DNA of 64,000 nt from Paraphysomonas bandaiensis (GCA_965644295.1 CBFFRP010000109.1:1-64000); one strand, 5' to 3'; counted from the stretch's first letter, positions 11,701 to 22,516 are shown. The notes: generated from the letters alone by a model not told the origin. Program-made: numbers and translations.

Positions 11701-12822
11701 GATGGAAGAGAGAGCAAAGAAAATAGAGGAGTATCACGACAAGGCAAAATTGGACCCCATTTCATCCACCTACAAGTGAGTGAAATACGCAATGATAATT
11801 TTCAACTTATGGAGTACAGACTGGAGCCTAAGTCATTTCAGGCGGATTTGGCGTCACACTCTGTGGATAAGAAGGGAAAGAGTATACATGTTGATACTTA
11901 TGCTAGTGCGATTAAAGCCATTGTTAAAGATTCATCAGAAGTAGACATTGACAAACTCAAGGTAGTATCTAGAAAATATAGTTATGGGCGTGACAAAATC
12001 ATGTAGAGTGACGTTAGATCGAAAATAGACTCTAAAACAAGCACGATACCTCTCTCGGCGATTACATCTGTCCTGAAAACCCGTGTCACTTACGCATTGA
12101 AAAATTACAACCTGGCTAAAAAAGAAGAGGCTGCACAGGTTAACATAATTTCAACTGTTCTTGTTGTATGTAGTAATCGGATATTTATCAGGAAAAAGAT
12201 CGAGCAATTGCTAGCGGCGAAAAACCTGCCGGGGGCGGTTGCTGTGGTGGAAGCACAAGCGGTGTGCATGACCCTAGTAAAGCCCCCAGTGACATACCGA
12301 CTGTTCCCGGTGTACCGAATACAGAGCAGACCGAAGCCAATAAGGAGAATGCAGTCTGTACATTTAATGATTCTGATCCGGAGTCATCATTTAAGTCGCC
12401 TTCTGAAAAGGCGACGCCAGCAATGGGCACGGGTGGATACAAAAGAGGAGAAACCGTGGATACCTTGACGTTTTCAGATGCTGGAAGTGTGCATGAGTAT
12501 AAGAGTGATGATGATAAAAGTCATGATATTTTGCTGGGAGGACCTTCTCGAACTGGGTTCCAAAGACCGAAGAAAACAAACAGGTATAGTTCATGGCGTT
12601 TATATCTAGAAGTTTTGTAGATTCATCAGTGTTTTCTGAAGGATAACCCGATCTAAACGTGTTCCTGCCTCACGTCAACAAAGACTTAGTGATGATGAAT
12701 CATCAAGGGATATGTTTGGAGATGAGTCGATGGATGACAAAGAGAGTTACCGCGGTCGCAATGCTGGCGCTTATTCTTCTGACAATAGTGACGAGGAAGT
12801 CTTTACTTCCTTAAGGAAGTAA
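8791..12822 (+). CDS. Large coiled-coil protein with N-myristoylation signal, 19 exons, function unknown
   Basis: Exons: 8791-9060, 9117-9386, 9429-9764, 9812-9930, 9990-10287, 10325-10418, 10468-10661, 10716-10806, 10858-10930, 10987-11071, 11117-11202, 11250-11323, 11367-11434, 11489-11620, 11675-11775, 11820-11961, 12007-12138, 12192-12583, 12642-12822. They sum to 3138 nt, exactly 1045 codons plus TAA. Introns are 37-59 bp. The start MGCGTSKED has Gly2 and Cys3, the usual myristoyl/palmitoyl membrane anchor context. Residues about 8-95 are a heptad-rich coiled coil. Then come degenerate EF-hand-like stretches (FADSDGKIVSALPRED; FYDGSTVSVPEFIDFF), an RRK/Ser-rich middle, two copies of an LDPI(A/S)xxYK motif at exons 11 and 15, and an acidic Ser/Asp tail. 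I do not recognise the family; a membrane-tethered calcium-related or scaffold role is only inference. Confidence 0.8.
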
Positions 12823-13600
12823 AACGCGGTATAATTTCATTATACGTACAACAGATTAGTATCACTCGATATGGGTTGTTGACGTTAATGAGCTCAGTTT
12901 AATATTTTAGTTATTTCATTTGTCTTCTGCATGAAAGTACTTACTAGGCGTTAATATACTATATATACTGATTGTTTTACTGGCATTGCGCAAGGAGTAT
13001 GACGATTGTCAGTGAGAGCCTTTACTTCAACTGTTGCTCGTTGTCTACGATGAGTAATTCATTGATAATTTTATGACCTATTCGTATGTGTATTCTTTGA
13101 ATATTGTCTTTTTCACTACTTCGTGTCAATCTGAGATCCATCAGTTTACGCTATCAACTTTTAACATTTGATACAAGTACGTAACTGAAATTAAACGCGA
13201 CACACTCCCAAGTAAGGTGCTTGCTGTGACAGGAATAGGAATTGTCTCGACTAGTGTCCATACAATTACAGAAGTAAGGTTAACACCAGCTTGACCTCCA
13301 CGACAACGTTTGTACATTGTTTGACGAACTCGTCATAATGCACCCGATTGTTGAGCGTCATCTGGGCTATTATTCGTAACGCTGCTTTCATAATGAAGAT
13401 TCAATGTGGCAACGAAGCCGTAACTCTGACGGCAAAGAATCAAACTATAATATTTTTGCTCGATGAGGAAGAAGAATTATGACGGTGCGACTCTAGTACC
13501 GAATGACGACGCAGCGCAACGTTTGATGGTAGCAGGCAGCGGAAGCGAGCAAGACTTAACCAGCAAACTCGTTACCGATGAAACACTTGCATACCACAAC
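12823..13600. other. Intergenic, mostly unassigned
   Basis: No intact gene. The distal part (from roughly 13400) probably belongs to the decayed hAT transposase whose C-terminus is readable from 13602, but no upstream terminal repeat was found. Otherwise AT-rich spacer. Confidence 0.4.
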
Positions 13601-13601
13601 C

Positions 13602-13872
13602 AATAATGTTGAAAGGTTGTTCAGTAGAGCTACAATTGTTATGACGGGCTTGCGCAAGAGATTGACTCCTCAACATTTAAGTGCTAATTATGTTTTTACG
13701 CATGATTCGTCACCTCTGGAATGAGGTAGCTATATTGGCAGCTAGTGTATTTTAGTACTACATAATTGCAGTTAATTGAAATAGTTGAAATTGAGACATC
13801 AAGTAATAATTGCAATTATAATTGACTTCAACCTGCGTCAATTAATTGACAATTAATTGATACGCAGCCCTG
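13602..13872 (+). mobile_element. hAT transposon 3' end with transposase C-terminal remnant
   Basis: 13602-13724 translates to NNVERLFSRATIVMTGLRKR...LTPQHLSANYVF before a TGA. This is the hAT C-terminal dimerisation signature (ERxFS...R..L.p..). It is followed by AT-rich subterminal sequence and ends GATACGCAGCCCTG at 13872, the inverse of the CAGGGCTGCGTATC terminus seen on the other copies in the window. The 5' part is missing or too decayed to recognise. Confidence 0.75.
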
Positions 13873-13968
13873 CTATTCCTCCCGTATTGCACGAGCTTGG
13901 GATGCTCCTTTTTACTTGGCATTAGACTTAACACGTCGGAACCAAACTCGAATGATCGCATATGATTA

Positions 13969-14314
13969 TGTTAACATTGGACATTTCACTGAAGTTAACT
14001 TTGCTCTACACGTAAACCTTAACCTTGCTGTTGAACACAATGCACTTTCAAGTAAGAAATTATGATTATTATTCTGGACACTTCACTACATATTCGTGCA
14101 ACATATGTTGAAACATCTGTTCTTATAGCAACATCTGTTTATCATATGTTCATCAGTCAGTTCTATATCTTGTATAGTCACACATCAGTAACTGAATTTA
14201 ATTCCTTTGTAACTATAATCACCCGTTACACCTATGAGTTGACATTACCTATTGCACACTGTTAACTCACTTCAATTGCACAATATATATCACATCATAT
14301 TGCAGAACTCAACA
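13969..14314 (-). repeat. Solo LTR, copy 2 (346 bp) with 5-bp target duplication
   Basis: Reverse complement of the LTR at 4495-4842, with TG...CA ends. It is flanked on both sides by GATTA (13964-13968 and 14315-14319), a clean 5-bp target-site duplication as made by Ty1/copia integrases. This marks a solo LTR left by recombination between the two LTRs of a full element. It lies at the 3' side of a hAT remnant. Confidence 0.92.
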
Positions 14315-14319
14315 GATTA

Positions 14320-14812
14320 GATAGAAGCAAGTAGCGGTCAATCACGGAATATGTGGAGCCCCTTTTCCTGGACAAATCTCTATAGCAGCCTCTTCGTTGT
14401 TATTATCATTTACTTTCTCAATTAACACTCGTGCAATGACTTCTGGTGCCAGTTTGGCGCTCATATCGCTAATTAAGTTTAAAAAATTACTATGTGAGAT
14501 AATCCTATGGATATTATAGTCTTTCACCAATCTTCGATTTTTATCCTGATAATTGAATTTTTTTTCAATAAAAATGCCGTTTTTTTAAACTTTTTAGCAT
14601 AAAAAGTTGGGTTTTTTAACATCAATTAATTGAAAATCAATTAATTGGTACGCAGCCCTGGTAAAAATGCCGTTTTTTAACAACTTTTCAGCAAGAAAAG
14701 GTGGTATTTTTTGATCAATTAATTGAAGCTAGCTGGAGTCAATTATAATAATTTTGACTTGATTTCCCAATTTCAATTTCAATAATTGACAAGTGATTGA
14801 TACGCAGCCCTG
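14320..14812 (-). mobile_element. hAT transposon 5' portion with duplicated terminus
   Basis: On the minus strand the element starts CAGGGCTGCGTATC at 14812. A second CAGGGCTGCGTACC starts at 14660, and both are followed by the same subterminal AATTAATTGAT...AAAACGGCATTTTTA block. An ORF starts at 14464 (MSAKLAPEVIARVLIEKVND...) and is the same protein start as in the copy at 27833. It ends at a TGA at 14342. The downstream part is lost beside the solo LTR. It is a dead copy. Confidence 0.75.
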
Positions 14813-15065
14813 TTCACTACTATTCAAAAGCATTCCTCTCAAACAGCAAAACTCAACACAGTCTTCAATAATGTAAGTTTCAACATGAAGTTTCATCCCG
14901 GTGCCTACTACACTACGTATGATATATACTGTTATTACTCACACTTACCGTTCAATCACGAAAGACATATACATAATATCACGTTAAACTAATTCACATA
15001 TCGGCAGTTTATTGTAAATACGCATGCAACTCCACCTAATTCCTTCACACATGACTTCCATCGAA

Positions 15066-17091
15066 TTAATAGCTCCGTAAGGCAGCTTCATCGGCCATAA
15101 CGGCATTATATGTCGGTACCTGCAGCGTCCCCACAGGCGGAATTGGATCATAATGTCCAGGACCAGGATTTACATCTTTGGCTAGCTCGTGGAACCTGTC
15201 TGCCGATCCGCCCATCAAGGCCTTGGGGTTCTTGTGCTTCTTGACCAAAGGAACAGACACATTATAGTCACCGGGTCCGGGCATTTGAGACTCTTTACGG
15301 GGCAGACTCTGAGCGGTATGATCTTTCATTTTAAGAACTCCAGGAACTTTCCAAGATGGAGTGGTGTTATAGGTTCCAGGAGGTGGGGCATTCGTTATAT
15401 CTTTCTTTCCAGCAAATCTATTTTCGCTGCTCGCAAACATTCGGCTTGGCTTCACAGACTTGGGCTTAGTATGTTGGGCAACAATCTCTCCCTGCCCACC
15501 CGTTCTGTTGTCAGCATTTTGATAGGCGGAGAATGCGGCTTCAGCATCATCAGATGAAGCAGAAAGTACTTTCGTTTGGCTCTTAGGAGTATAAAATCTC
15601 TACGACTGTGTAAGCTGCTGCCATATCAAGTGCATTACAAGACACACCTTTACACTGGACCCAAAGGCGCCAGACCTGGGGTTCTGCCTAGCAATATGAT
15701 CTGCTATTGCCGTCTTAGGCACATATGTGCCTGGTGGTGGAGCTACATTTCCTGGCTCAGCAGTGAAGAACCGCTCTTCCGTGCTCTGAAAAGAAACATT
15801 CTGTGCCCATCCAGACCGCCCCAGCATTCGTTTTCTTCTAAGTATTTTGAGACGATTCCTCTCGAAGTCAGATGTTATGGGGTTGTAGGATCCTGGGTGA
15901 GTCTTGATTCGCTGCGAACGAGGCATCGGCTATAAACACTTGAGTTATATAAACTGCAATTAATGTACCCACGCACTTACATCTCTGAATCTGTCCACAG
16001 TGCTATCAAAGCACTGAATTTTGACATCTCTCTTTTTTACCTCCACCCCATTTCTGGGAACGTTGTACGTTTGTGGCCCAGGTTCATTGGGATCAATTTT
16101 CCTTCCAATGAGGGAGGAACGCTGAGTGGTTGATTCGAAGGAGGACATTTGACGTTTATTGACATTGCTAAGTTTCATATAGAAGTTTCCATTTGATGCG
16201 GAACCATCATCCATGGGTTCAAAGGAGGGACGGAAGTTATAGTGACCCGGTCCAGGATTTTCTGGCGCTTTCTCGCCCACCATACGAGGTGCACCCTGAC
16301 CAGTAAAAATGAAGTGAAGTAAAAGTACGAGTCGTTTTTAACCTTATGAAATAGCGACGACGCAGCACGAGGATGTCTGGAGTCAACCAATTTGGGGTCA
16401 TAGTCTCCAGGACCAACTCCGTCATTCTTTAAACCAGAAAACCCAGGCTTGAGGGGCTGCTGTGGATGAAGTAGGCCGTCTTCAGTCTCTTCATATCCAA
16501 AGCTCTGAAACTTCGTGGGGATTGAAGGAGCGGAAGGCTGAGCAGTCAACTGCAAACTCTCAAATTTGGTAGAAGGCTGGCTACGTGCACGTCTCATTGG
16601 TTTATTCACCTTTATCGCAGGTTGCAACACGTAAGTCCCTGGGACAAGATATCATTATCGTCATAGTGAATCTAAACAAATTAGTAAAACCTGGCCCAGG
16701 ACCAGCTGCGGGCTTATCAGGTACAAATCTCCTGGTTTTAGATTTAAATATTGACCCAACAGGCGCTCGAGATTTCTGAGATCGAAAACATAAAAACAAA
16801 AACAATTAAGTATCAAAGTGTTACTGTTATATCTTGAACGACATTGTATTCACCCGGGCTGGGAGTTGTCGCACTGGTGGGCAGAATCATCTCCCTCTCT
16901 ACAATAATACATTACAATACAGGCGCGACCGTCTATACACACATACTCGATGTGGTGCAGAAGGGCGCAAAGTTGGGTTTAAATTCATGGTGAGTTGTCT
17001 CTGGCTCATAGTACTCTCCAGCACTCTCATTAAAATTAGGCAACTGACGGGTAGACTTCGACAAGAAGCCGAGACGACTCTCACTTGTCAT
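15066..17091 (-). CDS. Sperm-tail PG-rich (SHIPPO/STPG) repeat protein, axonemal
   Basis: Seven exons: 16947-17091, 16825-16898, 16691-16775, 16343-16638, 15981-16295, 15648-15929, 15066-15599. Introns are 47-52 bp. Total 1731 nt gives 576 aa. The product carries about ten Pro-Gly-x-Tyr motifs of the SHIPPO type: PGEYN, PGPGTY, GPGDYDP, PGPGHYNF, PGPQTYN, HPGSYNP, PPPGTYVP, PPPGTYN, PGPGDYN and PGPGHYDP, each usually preceded by a basic or Ser-rich spacer. Family members (STPG/ODF3) bind inside or on axonemal microtubules, so the gene implies a flagellum. The PGxY repeats run through the whole protein and several span splice junctions exactly (for example PGP|GTY), supporting the exon model. 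It is divergent from the glycosyltransferase at 17482. Confidence 0.9.
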
Positions 17092-17481
17092 TACGAGACA
17101 ATCCAGATATTAATACGAGCTTTCTATACGGCGTGCAGTAATAGTGCTCGTGTTTTAGACCTGTGACAGTATCTCTCAGAGATTGCATTACAACCCTGCG
17201 ACACTCAGTGGAAGAGTGCACTCCTCTCTGCCTACAGTACTGTATGTACAGAGTGTGTACCTGCATACAGGACAGCTAAAAAATAAAACCGTTTTGATGA
17301 AGACTGTACTCATCATGTATACAGGTATACAGTGCGTGTAAAGTTGGTGTCCCGTGTCCCATGTCTACATACATACATGTACACTATCTGTGAAGATCTC
17401 CACTCAACCATTACCGTATATATATATATATATAATCATCTCATTTAGTATATTTGGGAAGGAACTAGTGGGGAACTAGTT
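17092..17481. promoter_or_regulatory. Bidirectional promoter region
   Basis: 390-bp gap between the SHIPPO gene and the glycosyltransferase, transcribed away from each other. Contains an uninterrupted TA run (about 17419-17434), 48 bp before the plus-strand ATG, and a pair of GGGGAACTAGT/GGAACTAGT repeats at 17460-17480 just before the start codon. Confidence 0.4.
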
Positions 17482-19080
17482 ATGGTCCGCCTTAGATCAC
17501 AGGGTAAGCGGTGCCCCGTGACCCCCGTTTACACCTTCCTCTTGCTCTGTGCTATGGCGTATATATGTTGGTCAGTGGTGATAGCAGTCACTCACAGTCA
17601 CATGAGTGATAATGACCTGTATACTCTACGCCTTAATAGTTTTGATACAAATAGAGTGGCAATCCTTCTGCAACTGAGTCCTGTAGATCCTCAAACTCAA
17701 CGTAGCAGGTTAGAAACTATCGATAGAGGCTGGGCAGCATGGCGCAATAAGGTGTCGCATTGTGGTGATATTGACATATTTGCTCCTGATACGAAGAAAG
17801 ATAGATCCGTGTTTGCTAACATAATGAGCTTTACAACGAACGGCACGAATCCTTTTCAACGATTGCTGGATTCCTTTGTTCATATCGTAACTTCTAATCA
17901 TTACGACTGGATGGTATTTGGCAACGATCATTCATTTATAGTTCCTCCGAACTTACTAAAGTTTCTACGAAATTTGAATGAAGATGAATTGATATATACT
18001 GGAAATAAACTGGGAATTACATATCAAAATAAATTCATCCGCTTCTCATCGGGCGGTGCTGGTGCGGTGCTCTCTCGCCCTGCCGTATTGGCTGTCCTTG
18101 CAACATGGTCTATCTTACACCCAACTTCTATTCGAAGGGCCATACAACGAGGCGATGGTTGCAACGTATTGCAGTCGTTGCCAGCTTGCAATGATAGCGT
18201 CGTCGATATCCGTCCCCAGAGCTCAGTACCCGTGGCAGATTCTCTAGGATGTATCGCATATCTGTCTCAGCAGCAAAAAATTAGCGGGATTCACATGAAG
18301 GTAGCTCAATCTGGTAAGTCTGACAAGAGCGTCGTCATGGTAATATAGGTACAATTGCGGCTCTCGGAGATGGTCACTGCTTATATTGATGGTTTTGGGC
18401 AGTCGAATTTTCTCGTCGTTTCGACGCAGTCTGTAGCAGGGGATAATGACTGGAGACGTATTGTTCACAAAAAAACAATCGATTCATTTTGCACAAGTGG
18501 GTCTACATGGGCTCTTGAGAATCCTGGTAATACTTGTAGTGCTATATGCTTAAAGTTTGTGAAATATACGTAGGGATTATTCTCGCGTCGTGCTTACAAG
18601 AGGTGTGGAATATAAACTTTACTGATGCACTTGCTGGTTCGGTGGAGGGGTACAAGCCAGAAGTAGAGAAAGAACTCTTCAATGTTTACGGTCCTGTCAG
18701 GCTGGTTAGTTTTGCGCACTGTACAGTAGCCTCTTTATACTCACTGTTGATGTCAGTTGACTGGAAGTATTGACGAGTGGTATAAGAATATGAAGAAGCG
18801 TGTTCGTGAAAAAGAAACAGGTGTTATTAGCTCCAGAGTTTGGAGACCTTATCTTATCCCTGAAAGTGTGATATCTTTTCATTACATCTCAGAAGCAGAG
18901 TCTATTTTATTGTATCATATTCTCACTAATTTCAGGAAAATCTCCACTCCTGTTGAGTTAATGGATCTGTGGCCATCTAGGAGCCAAGTTGGTCCTTACT
19001 CTCGCCACTTAAAATCAATAGAGGAGAGCAATACTCTATTCAATGTACTGACCTGCATTGCTGCGAATTGCTGGTGCTGA
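17482..19080 (+). CDS. GT31-family (C1GALT1/Fringe-like) type II membrane glycosyltransferase
   Basis: Four exons (17482-18300, 18349-18526, 18574-18704, 18757-19080), introns 48, 47 and 52 bp, 483 aa. A single hydrophobic anchor at residues about 15-37 after a basic start gives type II Golgi topology. The catalytic core reads YDWMVFGNDHSFIVPPNL (residues 141-158), then YTGNKL, then SSGGAGAVLSRPAV (189-202), the order seen in GT31 beta-1,3-galactosyltransferase and Fringe enzymes. Near the C-terminus is the family-like PESVISFHYIS motif. The usual DDD/DxD metal site is GND (147-149) here, so metal use may differ. N-glycosylation sequons (NGT, NDS) are present. The likely role is extending O-glycans in the Golgi, by family analogy. 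Confidence 0.82.
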
Positions 19081-19600
19081 ACACTCTAATGATAACATAC
19101 GCATATAATGGATAACAGTGATAGTTGAACGATAGTACCTAAAAGAAGGAAGTGTCAAGCTTATTATACTAAAATCTCTTTGTAATGTTTGTAAGCACAT
19201 TTCAATCACATAAACAGGTTTGTGTGACATTGCTGATGATGTCAAATTAGTGAAATTGTATTATTCAACCTTGTCAAAATGGTTTAAATACCTCATTACT
19301 ATAATATTTGGGGTAGTGAAACACACAGACAGGCGGAAGGGACGGACGGGCGCTTGTGCCGCTTAGACATTGTAATAACCAGCCGTCTGTTCTTAAATGT
19401 AGATGTTCTTATTATATATATATATATTAATGTTTAAGGCTGGAGAAGTTTACTGGAGAATTCCGGGTTTGATATCCACGCTGATAGACATGTATTGCCA
19501 GATTATCCAGTAATACAGTTGTACTTATGTATTTATTTCATTAGGTACTTATTGTTTATTGAACTGTACTTGGAAGTACGTATACAAGGCTTCAACTACA
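19081..19600. repeat. Intergenic with a dispersed repeat fragment
   Basis: No gene seen. 19327-19370 (GGCGGAAGGGACGGACGGGCGCTTGTGCCGCTTAG-like) resembles one arm of the inverted repeat at 26584-26619, so it is a dispersed element fragment. A TA microsatellite lies at about 19415-19428. Confidence 0.45.
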
Positions 19601-19774
19601 ATGAGAATACTGAATGTATCTTTCCTTATGAATTTAGCTCTGAGAAGGGTCAGAGCAATGATTATTGAAGAACAACAGTCGATATCGAGTGCTGATGAGC
19701 AGCGCGTCAGAGATATTGGACTCGTTACTGTATTAGATGATGCGTACACCAATATTAAAAGTCTTATTATTTAG
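19601..19774 (+). other. Short ORF, possible exon or gene remnant
   Basis: 57 codons from an ATG at 19601 to TAG, with coding-like composition (RRVRAMIIEEQQSISSADEQ, VLDDAYTNIKSL). A plausible donor and acceptor (GTACGT...TTTAG, about 19576-19621) lie around its start, but no frame-consistent spliced model was found. Unrecognised, and could be chance. Confidence 0.2.
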
Positions 19775-20046
19775 CAATAGGCGTTAAAAACCTGCACCAA
19801 AATAGTGGCTAGTTGAATGCTAGACATACTAGTTAGACCGCTACCCATAACTAATCAGCACAAATTCTATTATCCTACTATTTAACGCTATCCAATACAA
19901 TGTATATTGAATGTCTGATTATTTAGCAATAGGCGTTGAAAGCCTGCACCAATTAGTGGCTAGAAGAATGCTAGTCATACTAGTTAGACTACTACCCGTA
20001 ACTAATCAATACAAACTCTTTTATCCTACTATTTAACGCTACAGAA
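19771..20046 (-). repeat. Tandem pair of about 145-bp units, 3' tail of a LINE-like family
   Basis: Two adjacent near-identical blocks (about 19772-19892 and 19919-20042), each running from TTATTTAGCAATAGGCGTT through CTAGTTAGAC to CCTACTATTTAACGCTA. Diverged relatives occur at about 22590-22711, 57780-57905 and (start only) 61770-61790. On the minus strand two of these blocks directly follow the conserved 3' segment of LINE-like copies (GCGCCxGTGAGTCC...), so they look like 3'-UTR repeats of that family. Confidence 0.6.
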
Positions 20047-21560
20047 GCTGCTTGTGCGTCGCCGCAAGCACCAAGGTGCAACCACTTCCGTTCTTAGTGT
20101 GTGTTATGAGGCTCGCCATGATCGTGTGTCCTGGGACTCACCGGCGCGTGTGATCTGGAGGTCTCCTCTTGGGATGAGACTCCACTCGCTATATGATAGA
20201 TAGCCTTATGTACCTCACGGGGACTGACTTATTAGCCTTATGGCAGTTAGGGGAAACAGTAATATGCCCTTCTGAGATTGGCGATCTGGTGGCCTTCCTT
20301 TAGGCATTGTTCCAAGTGGCTCGGAGGTATGTGGATGAAGGTCTTGCAAAAGGTTATGGCCTACTGTGAAGAAGCGTCGAAATTGGCTCTTTTGCTGTCT
20401 TAGCCAGCGGTAGAGAACACATGCAAGTGGGTGTATAGCTGTACAGGGGTGGGATGTGAGGGTCATCCGGTGTGTCCAGCTACAGGGAGTCGAGAGGGAG
20501 TGTGATGGTGCAAGAGAGGCAACATCTGATTGAGGAGAGTGAGACTGCGCAACAGAACAAGAGTCACTGAGGTCGAGTACTCTGATAGACCTATGCACGA
20601 GATGATCGTGATGATGATGATGGTCTGGAGGAGACACTCGGACGTCCTCAGCTGCCCTAGTTAGTGTCTGTGTCAGTGCAGGGGGGTACAGACTGAGGCA
20701 TAGAGAGTGTGTGTAAGGAAGATGACGGCAAGGTATCAGAGACGAAGGGAGAGACGATAGTTTGTCTGGGGGTTTTCTAGGAGGAGGTAGAGTGTACTGT
20801 GTGTGTGTATGACACTGCAGTGGTGTTATGAGTGTGTTGGACAGTGAGAGAGAGCTGGTGATGTGTCCAACAGTACAGGTAGACAGGTACATGGACATGG
20901 TGATGTGTCCAACAGTACAGGTATACAGGTACATGTACATGGTGATGTGTCCAACAGCAGTAGAGGTATACACGGAATGGTATACATCCTGTAGGACACA
21001 GTAGTACAGTAGTCGAGTATACCGTATGCGGAATACAGTGTCTATCCAATGAGATGGATGGGCTGTGGGGGTGATAGGTGAACAGGGTGAGGGGGTAGTC
21101 TGCTTGGTGCATAGACCACAGACAAACCATGTTGGGTTGGGTTGAGTGGGCGGCAGAAGGCAGCCCTGTTGCACAGTTGAGAGGGATCGAGAGTATTCAG
21201 TGATTGCATAGGGGGTCCATGGGTCGTTTTCGTGAGCCTGCTCGCACGAGCCATGTTCTGAGAGGTTGTAGCCGTAGAAAGCGATGGGTGAGACGAAGTT
21301 GTCTGCTGAGGGGATAGCACATAGGTGCGGTCAGCGCTGCATTGGTGCAGGCACGTGGTTTAACTGAAGTAGTTGAGTAGGGTGAAGGTTGCAAGGCCAG
21401 GCAGGGGGGCTTGGAGCGTGTACAACATGGTGTGACAGGTAATTTGTCGGAAGCGTGGTGGTCAACAAAATGCAGCAGTAAGGGAGTGCAAAAGGCCCTG
21501 GGCACACTGATGTGACTCAGCCACGGTCTCAATAGAGACATTGGGCTTGGAGCTGGTTAA
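20047..21560 (-). mobile_element. Decayed LINE-like sequence, 3' end conserved
   Basis: 20047-20150 (minus) matches the 3' end of the copy ending at 22771 (GCGCC[G/A]GTGAGTCC[C/T]A[G/A]GACACAC). Upstream there is an open frame of 319 codons (20215-21174, minus), but it is Pro/His/Ser/Thr-rich with internal tandem peptides and shows no protein domain, so I do not call it a gene. A 42-bp tandem repeat (GTGATGTGTCCAACAG..., about 2.5 copies, 20858-20962) lies inside. Base composition is richer in G/T on the plus strand than in the flanks. Confidence 0.4.
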
Positions 21561-21574
21561 TAGGGTGAAACTTT

Positions 21575-22516
21575 ATGTTGGACTGTATTTGCCATCGTAG
21601 GGCAGAGAATAGAACACAAGATCAAAGCAACTGGACCTACACTGACCACGGCATTTATATAGCTGACGCCGCCGCCAGCGGCGATTGGAAGACACTAGAC
21701 AAAGTGCTCGGAGCCTCCAACTACAGTGTTGTCACAACTGACGCTACGCACATACTGGAAGAATTCTTCACCACGGGTCAATGGCACTGGCGTAGATACG
21801 ATACACACCTCCTCACAGACCTCGGTCCTATGCTAGGAGACATTACTGATCTCCACCACCAGTGGGACCTCCATCACTACACCCTCCGACGAGATAGCAT
21901 GTATGCTGCACAAACGCAACGAGACCCGCAGTATTGGACACGCAGCGGAACAAAGCTCCCACACAAGCTCCATCCCCTCCGTACCCATCACTCCTCCAAA
22001 CACTACATCCCCCTCGCAGAGCGTATACGCGAGACGGCATACGTATGGGACAAATCCTTTGCAATGGGTAGAAACCGAGCCAAAGGAAAATCCGGACATG
22101 ATCGCACAACGGCTTCCACATGCGCAGACTGTGCACACCCCACAGACAACATGGCGCACATGCTTCTCAACTGCACTCACCCTGACATCATTCACATACG
22201 TGAAGATGTCCACCAAGCACACCACAATAAGCTTGACAAACTTCGCACAACCACGCTCCCCCATCCCTAGTTTTACACCGCCATAACCAAACTAGCCAAA
22301 GCGACATCCACCCCACGAACTACACTCTCTGCAAGAGTCCAGACCCGACAGAGGCAAGCGCAACCACTCCGGAAACAACTTTTCCTTACTTGTGGAACCC
22401 ACCTCAACAACCAGCACCATCTCCACCACCGACTTGCACTCTCATATACATCTCGCCTCACCCACCCTCCACATTATCCATGGCACAGGCCCGCCAGACA
22501 CATTGCCCAAAGGTAG
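21575..22516 (+). pseudogene. Non-LTR retrotransposon (LINE) C-terminus: RNase H end plus zinc knuckle
   Basis: The frame reads TDHGIYIADAAASGDW, the last RNase H motif (H..N/I..AD..A..G), then about 150 residues, then CADCAHPTDNMAHMLLNCTHP, the CCHC motif typical of LINE pol C-termini. A TAG at 22268-22270 interrupts, but the same frame continues (FYTAITKLAKATS...) to another TAG at 22514-22516, so the copy carries a nonsense mutation. The 5' part (endonuclease, RT) is missing, the usual 5' truncation of LINEs. Confidence 0.7.

Noticed and set aside
18301-18348. tRNA-like TAGCTCA box
   Set aside because: It is inside a 48-bp intron of the glycosyltransferase gene; no cloverleaf or B box around it.
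20215-21174. 319-codon minus-strand ORF
   Set aside because: Low-complexity Pro/His/Ser/Thr composition, internal tandem DNA repeats, no domain. Treated as decayed LINE-like sequence.
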